This document shows, in pieces, positions 15,711 to 23,399 of a stretch of 29,101 nucleotides of DNA; position 1 is the first letter of the stretch; the number at the start of each line of letters is the position of its first letter. The stretch comes from Bacillota bacterium (GTDB taxonomy: Bacteria; Bacillota; Clostridia; Lachnospirales; Lachnospiraceae): assembly GCA_023399455.1 (NCBI GenBank), contig JAEWPN010000112.1:1-29101 (forward strand). Direction: 5' to 3'. Position numbers and translations under genes: made by a program. The notes under the pieces were generated by a model, which saw only the letters and a list, made by a program, of their open reading frames with translations, did not search any database and was not told the origin of the DNA.

Positions 15711-15767
15711 ACACAAGTGTCCGCGATAGAAAAACACTTAAATACAAGTGTGCATGGAAGGCGGACA
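15711..15767 (+). promoter_or_regulatory. Structured leader with nested and alternative stems
   Basis: An outer stem pairs TGTCCGC (15718-15724) with GCGGACA (15761-15767). Inside it ACACTT (15734-15739) pairs with AAGTGT (15746-15751). An identical AAGTGT at 15715-15720 could compete for the same ACACTT, giving two exclusive folds. The position in the leader of an amino-acid operon fits attenuation or translation control. No known riboswitch or T-box consensus was recognised. Confidence 0.45.
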
Positions 15768-15800
15768 TGAGATTGGAAACGAAGGATGAAAGGCGTTTGT

Positions 15801-16244
15801 ATGGATACGGCAAATGGGTATTTTGTTGTTAAAAAGAAAGCAATCCCGGAAGTGCTTCTAAAAGTGGTAGAAGCAAAACGCCTTTTGGAGACCGGAAAGG
15901 CACAGAGCGTGCATGAGGCCACCGAGCAGGTAGGTATCAGCAGGAGTTCATTCTATAAGTATAAGGACGATATCTTTCAGTTCCACGACAATGCGCAGGG
16001 AACGACGATCACGCTTACGTTTCAGATGGATGATGAACCGGGACTGTTATCGGATGTGCTGAAGGTGATCGCGGATTTCAAGGCGAATATCCTTACGATT
16101 CATCAAAGCATTCCCATCAATGGGGTGGCGTCCTTAAGCATCAGCGTACAAGTGCTTCCGGCAACCGGCGATGTATCGGAGATGCTGGAGTCGCTTGAGA
16201 AAAAGCAAGGAGTCCATTACGTGAAAGTATTGGCGAAAGAATAA
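15801..16244 (+). CDS. pheB: ACT domain-containing protein, PheB/UPF0735 family
   Basis: A 147-residue probable regulatory protein. The N-terminal third resembles a helix-turn-helix (EATEQVGISRSSFYKYKD, about 43-60). The C-terminal ACT domain (about 70-145) begins ITLTFQMDDEPGLLSDVLKVI and includes ILTIHQSIPINGVASLSISV. The layout and length match B. subtilis PheB (147 aa), as recalled. ACT domains bind amino acids, and the gene lies 34 bases before hom, so feedback sensing of a threonine- or phenylalanine-pathway product is inferred. Start 15801 was chosen by comparison with PheB and an AAAGG about 7 bases upstream; ATG 15786 is an in-frame alternative. Confidence 0.85.
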   Translation: MDTANGYFVVKKKAIPEVLLKVVEAKRLLETGKAQSVHEATEQVGISRSSFYKYKDDIFQFHDNAQGTTITLTFQMDDEPGLLSDVLKVIADFKANILTIHQSIPINGVASLSISVQVLPATGDVSEMLESLEKKQGVHYVKVLAKE

Positions 16245-16278
16245 AAGTCCGAAGACAGGACAGAGCGGAGGAAATTGT

Positions 16279-17484
16279 ATGATAAATGTAGCAGTTTTAG
16301 GATATGGCACGGTAGGCAGTGGGGTTGTAGAGGTAATTGGTAAAAATAAAGGGGAAATAAGTAAGAAAGCGGGAGAAGAGCTGAACATCAAATATATTCT
16401 CGACCTTAGAGATTTTCCCGGAGATCCTTATGAAGATAAAGTTGTACACGACGTAGATATTATTTTGAATGATCCGGAAGTTAACATTATTTGCGAGACG
16501 ATGGGAGGCATAGAGCCGGCGTATACTTTTTCCAAAAGGGCGCTTACGAGCGGTAAGAGCGTATGCACCTCCAACAAGGAGCTGGTGGCGAACCACGGGC
16601 CGGAATTGATTCGTCTGGCGAAAGAAAACAATTGCAATTATTTGTTTGAAGCCAGCGTCGGCGGAGGTATTCCGATTATCCGTCCGATGAATTATTCCCT
16701 TACGGCGGAGAAGATCGATGCCATTACCGGTATTTTAAACGGTACGACGAACTATATCCTCTCTAAGATGGCGGCAGAGGGCGCTGATTTCGAAGACGTA
16801 TTAAAAGAGGCACAGGAAAAGGGTTATGCAGAGCGCAATCCCGAGGCGGATGTAGAAGGCTATGACGCATGCCGAAAAATTGCAATTTTATCTTCCTTAA
16901 TGACTGGAAAAAATGTTAGATATGAAGATATATATACGGAAGGCATTACGAAAATAACAGCGACAGACTTCGTATATGCCAGGGCCATGGGGCGCTCTAT
17001 TAAGCTATTGGCCCTCAGCAGGGAAAATAGCGGTGATTTTTATGCGATGGTGGCACCCTTTATGATTCCGGTAAGCCATCCCCTTTACAGTGTAAACGAC
17101 GTGTTCAATGCGGTGTTCGTTCATGGCAATATGCTCGGAGATTCTATGTATTACGGACGCGGCGCAGGCAAGCTTCCTACGGCGAGTGCGGTGGTATCCG
17201 ACGTGGTGGACTGTGCACGGCATGCGGGTAAGACCATTATGTGCTTCTGGGATACGGAAAATGTGAAACTTATGGATGTAGCTCAGGTGAAGCATAAGTT
17301 CTTCGTCCGTACAAAAGCGGAGCTCGAAGAAAAGGCACTGGAGATATTCGGCTCCGTGGAGGCAATAGAAGCGGATGTGGCAGGAGAGTTTGCATTCGTT
17401 ACGGACGAAATGACGGAGAAAGATTTTGCGGGAAAAGCGGAAGATTTAGGTTTTGTGCTTAACAGAATCCGCATAGAAAGTTAA
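16279..17484 (+). CDS. hom: Homoserine dehydrogenase
   Basis: A 401-residue enzyme that reduces aspartate semialdehyde to homoserine, the branch point to threonine and methionine. It shows the Rossmann motif GYGTVGSG (8-15), TSNKELVANHG with K100, EASVGGGIPII (about 124-134), NGTTNYILSKM (154-164) and PEADVEGYDACRKIAIL with catalytic D196 and K200. The C-terminal about 70 residues (from KHKFFVRTK) look like an ACT domain, usual for feedback-controlled Hom in Firmicutes. CGGAGG lies 7 bases before ATG 16279. It is followed 46 bases later by the ApgM-like gene. Confidence 0.96.
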   Translation: MINVAVLGYGTVGSGVVEVIGKNKGEISKKAGEELNIKYILDLRDFPGDPYEDKVVHDVDIILNDPEVNIICETMGGIEPAYTFSKRALTSGKSVCTSNKELVANHGPELIRLAKENNCNYLFEASVGGGIPIIRPMNYSLTAEKIDAITGILNGTTNYILSKMAAEGADFEDVLKEAQEKGYAERNPEADVEGYDACRKIAILSSLMTGKNVRYEDIYTEGITKITATDFVYARAMGRSIKLLALSRENSGDFYAMVAPFMIPVSHPLYSVNDVFNAVFVHGNMLGDSMYYGRGAGKLPTASAVVSDVVDCARHAGKTIMCFWDTENVKLMDVAQVKHKFFVRTKAELEEKALEIFGSVEAIEADVAGEFAFVTDEMTEKDFAGKAEDLGFVLNRIRIES

Positions 17485-17530
17485 TAAGCACAGTGCTTGC
17501 CGCAATACGTAGAGAAAAGAGGATTTAGAA

Positions 17531-18733
17531 ATGAAATATATTATCGTGCTGGGAGACGGTATGGCGGATGAGCCGATAGAATCTTTAGGAAACAAGACTC
17601 CGTTGGCTTATGCGAACACGCCTGTTATGGACAGACTCAGTAAGAAATCGGAAATCGGAATGGTACACACGATACCGGAGGGAATGAGCCCCGGCTCGGA
17701 TACGGCGAACCTATCAGTACTTGGCTATGATCCGAAGATTTATTATTCGGGCAGGTCGCCGTTAGAAGCTTTAAGCATCGGCGTTCCTATGAAGGATACG
17801 GACATAGCGCTCAGGTGTAATATCGTAACGATATCGGAAGAGGACATTCCCTTCGAAGAAAGAACGATTATTGACCATAGCTCCGGCGAAATAAGCACCG
17901 AGGATTGTGCGGTTCTGCTGGAAGCCATAAGGAAGGAACTGGAGACGGACTTTTATAAATTCTATGTAGGAACGAGCTACAGGCATTGCCTGATTTGGGA
18001 TAAAGGAGAAGTGGTGGAGCTGACGCCTCCCCACGATGTGCTGACTCAGGCCATTGGCAAGTATTTGCCGGAGGATGCGGTTCTGCGTGAAATGATGGAG
18101 AAGAGCTACCATATCCTGGTAAACCATCCTATTAATATAGAAAGAAAAAAGAAGGGGTTGAATCCTGCTAATTGCTGCTGGTTCTGGGGAGCCGGAACGA
18201 AGCCTATGCTCGATTCCTTCGAGGAGAAGACAGGGAAAAAAGGAATGATGGTATCCGCTGTGGATTTGCTCAAGGGAATTGCAGTGGGTGCAGGAATGGG
18301 AGTCAGCATTGTGGAAGGAGCTAACGGCGGGTTACATACGAATTATGAGGGAAAGACGCAGGCTGCGCTGAAGGCTATTCTTGAAGACGGCTATGATTTT
18401 GTATATATCCATATTGAAGCGCCTGATGAAATGGGGCATCAGGGAAGCACGGAGCGTAAGGTGACGGCGATTGAATATTTGGATCAGAAAGTGCTTAAGC
18501 CTCTGACGCATAAACTGGACGAAGAAGGAACCGAATACCGTCTTATGGTGCTGCCGGATCATCCAACTCCGGTCCGCATAAGGACTCATACATCGGACAG
18601 TGTGCCTTATCTGCTCTATGACAGCAGGAGGCCCTGCAGTTCGAACTGGAATTATAATGAAGCGGAGGCGAAGGCCGGCGGTATATATATCTCGAAAGGG
18701 CATGAGCTGATAAATCATCTCTTTGAGCAATAA
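17531..18733 (+). CDS. apgM: ApgM-like cofactor-independent phosphoglycerate mutase / proposed homoserine kinase
   Basis: A 400-residue alkaline-phosphatase-superfamily metalloenzyme of the archaeal-type phosphoglycerate mutase family. Predicted metal and catalytic residues are D9 (GDGMAD), nucleophile S56 (SPGSDTANLSVLGYD), D299 and H303 (APDEMGHQG), D343 and H344 (LPDHPTP) and H353. The bacterial subgroup that clusters with threonine genes has been proposed to be an alternative homoserine kinase (TIGR02535, from memory). Here it lies exactly between hom and lysC, and no GHMP-type thrB is in view, which supports that role over glycolysis. AGAGGA precedes the start. Function remains unproven. 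Confidence 0.88.
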   Translation: MKYIIVLGDGMADEPIESLGNKTPLAYANTPVMDRLSKKSEIGMVHTIPEGMSPGSDTANLSVLGYDPKIYYSGRSPLEALSIGVPMKDTDIALRCNIVTISEEDIPFEERTIIDHSSGEISTEDCAVLLEAIRKELETDFYKFYVGTSYRHCLIWDKGEVVELTPPHDVLTQAIGKYLPEDAVLREMMEKSYHILVNHPINIERKKKGLNPANCCWFWGAGTKPMLDSFEEKTGKKGMMVSAVDLLKGIAVGAGMGVSIVEGANGGLHTNYEGKTQAALKAILEDGYDFVYIHIEAPDEMGHQGSTERKVTAIEYLDQKVLKPLTHKLDEEGTEYRLMVLPDHPTPVRIRTHTSDSVPYLLYDSRRPCSSNWNYNEAEAKAGGIYISKGHELINHLFEQ

Positions 18734-18744
18734 AAAGAATACAT

Positions 18745-18778
18745 TATCAGGATAAATGCACATAGGTTTATCCTGATA
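18745..18778 (+). terminator. 12-bp hairpin between apgM and lysC (terminator-like)
   Basis: TATCAGGATAAA (18745-18756) pairs perfectly with 18767-18778 around a 10-base loop, followed only by TTTATGAG. The poor T tract suggests a partial terminator or an RNA processing or stability element rather than a full stop. lysC starts 52 bases later. Confidence 0.5.
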
Positions 18779-18830
18779 TTTATGAGATATGAGCTTTATA
18801 ATAAGCATGAAACGAGGAGAAGAAAGAATT

Positions 18831-20150
18831 ATGACGAAGGTAGTGAAGTTTGGCGGAAGCTCTTTGGCCAGTGCAGAGCAGTTTATGAAGGTAGGGGATA
18901 TCATCCGTTCCGATGCAGAGCGGAAATTTGTGGTGCCGTCCGCACCCGGCAAACGCAATTCCAAAGACACCAAGGTGACGGATATGCTCTATGCCTGCTA
19001 TGCGGCTGCCGAGGCGGGGGAGGATTTCAAGGCTCAGCTTAAAGCGATAAAGGCGCGCTACGAGGAAATTATTAAAGGACTGGGACTGGATTTGTCTTTG
19101 GAGGAGGAGTTCAAGACAATCGAAAAGCAGTTCAAGGAAAAGGCGGGCGACAACTATGCGGCTTCCAGAGGTGAATACTTGAACGGCATCATCATGGCAG
19201 CTTATCTTGGCTATGAATTCGTGGATGCGGCAACGGTGATTTTTTTTGGTGAAAACGGCGAATTTGACGGAGAAAAAACTAAAAAGATTTTATCAGAACG
19301 CTTAAAGAAAACGGAAAGAGCTGTTATTCCGGGATTTTATGGGGCATATGAGGACGGACGGGTAAAGACGTTTTCAAGAGGCGGCTCCGACATTACGGGC
19401 TCTATCGTAGCGGGAGCGGTAAAAGCGGATGTATATGAGAACTGGACGGATGTATCGGGATTCCTCGTAGCGGATCCAAGAATTATCGATGCGCCTCCCG
19501 GAATCGATACGATTACTTACAGGGAGCTGCGAGAGCTTTCTTATATGGGAGCTACCGTTCTTCATGAAGATGCTATTTTCCCAGTAAGAAAGGAAGGTAT
19601 TCCGATCAATATCCGTAATACGAATGCACCGCTCGATGAAGGAACCTGGATTGTGGAAAGTACTTGTCAGAAATCGAAATACGTAATTACAGGTATTGCG
19701 GGAAAGAAAGGCTTCTGTGCGGTTAACATCGAGAAGGATATGATGAACTCGCAAATTGGCTTCGGAAGGAAAGTTTTGCAGGCTTTCGAGGATAATGGGA
19801 TTTCTTTTGAACATGTTCCTTCGGGAATCGATACGATGACGGTATTCGTCCATCAGGATGAGTTCGTGGATAAAGAGCAGAAGGTGGTATCGGCGCTTCA
19901 TAGGCTGGCAGATCCGGATATGGTCGATATCGAATCGGATTTGGCCTTGATCGCGGTAGTTGGTCGGGGAATGAAATCAATGAGAGGAACTGCAGGCAGG
20001 ATATTCTCTGCACTTGCACATGCGAATGTGAATGTCAGAATGATCGATCAGGGGTCCAGCGAGCTGAATATTATTATCGGAGTTTCGGATGAGGATTTTG
20101 ATAACGCGATACGGGCTATATATAATATTTTTGTAGAAGTGCAGCTGTAA
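18831..20150 (+). CDS. lysC: Aspartate kinase
   Basis: A 439-residue enzyme that phosphorylates aspartate, the first step to lysine, threonine and methionine. The kinase domain begins KFGGSSLAS (6-14) and contains SRGGSDITGSIVA (about 182-194) and WTDVSGFLVADPR. Two C-terminal ACT domains start near residues 285 (ITGIAGKKGFCAVNI) and 367 (LALIAVVGRGM), giving allosteric control. The phosphate loop near residue 35 reads VVPSAPGKR rather than the common VVVSA. ATG 18831 has GAGGAG about 11 bases upstream and fits the family N-terminus; in-frame ATGs at 18789 and 18807 precede the ribosome site. Confidence 0.95.
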   Translation: MTKVVKFGGSSLASAEQFMKVGDIIRSDAERKFVVPSAPGKRNSKDTKVTDMLYACYAAAEAGEDFKAQLKAIKARYEEIIKGLGLDLSLEEEFKTIEKQFKEKAGDNYAASRGEYLNGIIMAAYLGYEFVDAATVIFFGENGEFDGEKTKKILSERLKKTERAVIPGFYGAYEDGRVKTFSRGGSDITGSIVAGAVKADVYENWTDVSGFLVADPRIIDAPPGIDTITYRELRELSYMGATVLHEDAIFPVRKEGIPINIRNTNAPLDEGTWIVESTCQKSKYVITGIAGKKGFCAVNIEKDMMNSQIGFGRKVLQAFEDNGISFEHVPSGIDTMTVFVHQDEFVDKEQKVVSALHRLADPDMVDIESDLALIAVVGRGMKSMRGTAGRIFSALAHANVNVRMIDQGSSELNIIIGVSDEDFDNAIRAIYNIFVEVQL

Positions 20151-20170
20151 AAAAGATATCATAAAGAGTG

Positions 20171-20208
20171 TCCGGGGAAAGCAGATTTTGTGGTCTGCTT
20201 TCCCCGGA
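20171..20208. terminator. Bidirectional terminator between lysC and the convergent membrane-protein gene
   Basis: TCCGGGGAAAGCAGA (20171-20185) pairs perfectly over 15 bp with 20194-20208 around an 8-base loop, followed by TATTATTCTT. It lies 20 bases after the lysC stop and 3 bases beyond the stop of the minus-strand gene, so it probably serves both. Confidence 0.85.
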
Positions 20209-20210
20209 TA

Positions 20211-20972
20211 TTATTCTTCCATTAGATATTGTAGAAAGAGGTGAGCGTTTTCTTTTTTTTCGGAGGAGTAGACGAAGCCCAGGACAGGGGGAATTTCGTC
20301 GGTAACGTAGCATTGATACCCGGCCAGCTTGGGTGAGTCCTTGAGATAGATACCTACAGGTATCGGGTCTGCCATGGCGGAAGGATCCGAGTGGTCAATG
20401 GATTCATCGGTGACTACAGGCATTCCGTTTTCGTCATAGACGAGTTCATCGTCGGAGTCCAGGGTAGCGGCATCGATGTAGAAGAAATAGGGCTCGTATT
20501 TTTCGTATTCTTCGGCGGTCAGCTCTTCGCGCAAGTCGACGAACATCATTCCCTCCGCGAAGTTTGTGAAGGGGGCAGTGTCGCTGATGAGAACATCAAG
20601 GCCGTCAGTCTGGGACATGGCTGTTATTTTTTGGGAGACGGCGAGGTCCATCTGGGACATAGAGTCGTAGGATAGGGTGGAAGCGGTATCGATGTAGCAG
20701 TCGTACGTATTTAAATCGATATTCGCATACCCGGCGAATTCTGTTTCAAGCATTTCCTGGCTGTCGCTGCCGAAGGAGTTGAGAAGAATGGCGGAAAAGG
20801 CATGGTCTTTGGCAGTTACGGCATCATGGATAAAGACACCCCCGACAATGACTACGACAAGGGTTACAATTGTGTGAACCTTGTAATAATCCCAGAAATA
20901 ACTGAGCTTTTCTTTAAAGGTCATATCTTTCAGTTTCTTTTGCTGATCCCGGATTTCTTCATGTATGGACAT
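20211..20972 (-). CDS. Hypothetical single-span membrane protein
   Basis: A 253-residue protein I do not recognise beyond similarity in kind to hypothetical Lachnospiraceae proteins. The N-terminus is charged and helical (about 1-30, KKLKDMTFKEKLSYFWDYYK), one hydrophobic span covers about 33-49, and a long acidic domain follows (about 50-253) that should lie outside the membrane. There are two cysteines in YDCY and YQCY. No catalytic motif is visible. ATG 20972 follows GAGGAG on the minus strand by about 6 bases. The gene stands alone with its own promoter. Confidence 0.8.
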   Translation of the reverse strand: MSIHEEIRDQQKKLKDMTFKEKLSYFWDYYKVHTIVTLVVVIVGGVFIHDAVTAKDHAFSAILLNSFGSDSQEMLETEFAGYANIDLNTYDCYIDTASTLSYDSMSQMDLAVSQKITAMSQTDGLDVLISDTAPFTNFAEGMMFVDLREELTAEEYEKYEPYFFYIDAATLDSDDELVYDENGMPVVTDESIDHSDPSAMADPIPVGIYLKDSPKLAGYQCYVTDEIPPVLGFVYSSEKKENAHLFLQYLMEE

Positions 20973-21083
20973 AACATACTCCTCGCTTTTTATATATTCT
21001 CGTAATTACCGTCGATATACCAGGGCGTGTCTGAAAACTCATTGTACCATTCTGAACGCCCTAATAAACTTGTCACTTTGATA

Positions 21084-21112
21084 ATGATAACGTTTTGGAA
21101 AATGAGTGTCAA
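21084..21112 (-). promoter_or_regulatory. Sigma-A promoter for the minus-strand membrane protein
   Basis: On the minus strand a perfect TTGACA (21112-21107) is followed after 17 bases by TATCAT (21089-21084). Transcription would start near 21077, giving a leader of about 105 bases. The plus-strand sequence GATAATGATAAC (21080-21091) over the -10 box resembles part of a Fur box. The remaining intergenic sequence to 21194 showed nothing else. Confidence 0.65.
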
Positions 21113-21194
21113 TGAGGCTGTGCCAATAATGTATGAAAAAAGAATAAACAATCTATAAACGTTAAAAAAACTGGAAGGGATGCGGGTATATCCC

Positions 21195-21223
21195 TTGAAA
21201 CTTTAGGGAATTTGTAATATGAT
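21195..21223 (+). promoter_or_regulatory. Sigma-A promoter for the small membrane protein gene
   Basis: TTGAAA at 21195-21200 and TATGAT at 21218-21223 are separated by 17 bases. Transcription would start near 21230, about 30 bases before the ATG at 21260. Confidence 0.7.
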
Positions 21224-21259
21224 ATTAGCTAATAATAGAAAGAGGATGGTAAAGATAAT

Positions 21260-21757
21260 ATGATAAGTGATACCTACGTAGAATGTCTCGTTAAGAAAAA
21301 AACAAGTACGCTGTTTCTGCTGCTTCGGATTCTTTCGGTTATGCTTACCGTCGTTTTCATACTGCTCGGACTGATTCTTTGGCCGGCGCTGATCATCGGG
21401 GTATTGACCGGAGTTGCTGCATATTTCATCTATCTTAATTCTGATTTGGAATATGAATACCTTTATCTGGATAAAGAAATTACTATAGATAAGGTTATGG
21501 CTAAGACGAGAAGGAAAAGAGTGGCAAAGTACGATGTGCAGCGCATGGAGATTCTTGCACCCATGAACTCTTATCATTTGGGCGATTATAAGAATAGAAC
21601 TGCTAAGACCAATGATTACAGCTCCGGCGAAGTGAAGCAGCCGGAGATCAGATACGTGATGTATTATGAAGGCGGGCAAAAGGTTATTCTGGAGCCTGGC
21701 AGCGAATTAGTGAAAGCGATTAAAAATGTGGCGCCCAGAAAAGTATTTACTGATTGA
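21260..21757 (+). CDS. Small two-span membrane protein (possibly DUF6106)
   Basis: A 165-residue protein of unknown function. Residues about 18-39 and 42-59 are hydrophobic and form a helical hairpin; the rest is a polar cytoplasmic-type domain with EYEYLYLDKEITIDKV and a basic KTRRKRVAKYDV stretch. It resembles the Lachnospiraceae family annotated as DUF6106, from memory only. GAGGATGG lies about 10 bases before ATG 21260. It has its own promoter and terminator, so it appears to be monocistronic. Confidence 0.8.
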   Translation: MISDTYVECLVKKKTSTLFLLLRILSVMLTVVFILLGLILWPALIIGVLTGVAAYFIYLNSDLEYEYLYLDKEITIDKVMAKTRRKRVAKYDVQRMEILAPMNSYHLGDYKNRTAKTNDYSSGEVKQPEIRYVMYYEGGQKVILEPGSELVKAIKNVAPRKVFTD

Positions 21758-21763
21758 CATAAC

Positions 21764-21798
21764 GATGTAAGTTTGGTAAACTTTTTCAAACTTACATC
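21764..21798 (+). terminator. Intrinsic terminator after the small membrane protein gene
   Basis: GATGTAAGTTTG (21764-21775) pairs perfectly with 21787-21798 around an 11-base loop. It is followed by ATTTATTATGAGTTTTTT. It begins 6 bases after the stop codon. Confidence 0.8.
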
Positions 21799-21841
21799 AT
21801 TTATTATGAGTTTTTTGCTCATTGATTACTGCACAAATAAA

Positions 21842-23349
<1,508 letters not shown>

Positions 23350-23384
23350 AGGAGAGCGAAATGTATTGAGGCTTGGGAGGTAAC

Positions 23385-23399
23385 ATGTGCAGAACTTAA
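23385..23399 (+). other. Out-of-frame ATG mini-ORF overlapping the GTG start of the cyclic-di-GMP gene
   Basis: ATG TGC AGA ACT TAA (four codons plus stop) starts two bases before the GTG start at 23387 and uses the same GGGAGG (23375-23380). A ribosome choosing ATG would make a four-residue peptide instead of the 883-residue protein. A second tiny frame, ATG TAT TGA at 23361-23369, follows a GAGGAG motif. Both are read directly; an effect on translation is inference. Confidence 0.4.

Noticed and set aside
15700..15800. T-box riboswitch upstream of the hom genes
   Set aside because: No T-box consensus (AGGGTGGNACCGCG-like) or following terminator was seen, and the leader is too short.
18332..18973. 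213-codon minus-strand frame across the apgM-lysC gap
   Set aside because: It runs antisense to both genes and has no family features.
21203..21679. 158-codon minus-strand frame opposite the small membrane protein
   Set aside because: The plus-strand gene has a promoter, ribosome site and terminator; the antisense frame has none.
21799..21841. Promoter for guaB (TTGCTC, 17 bases, TAAAGT)
   Set aside because: Both hexamers are weak matches; not strong enough to annotate.
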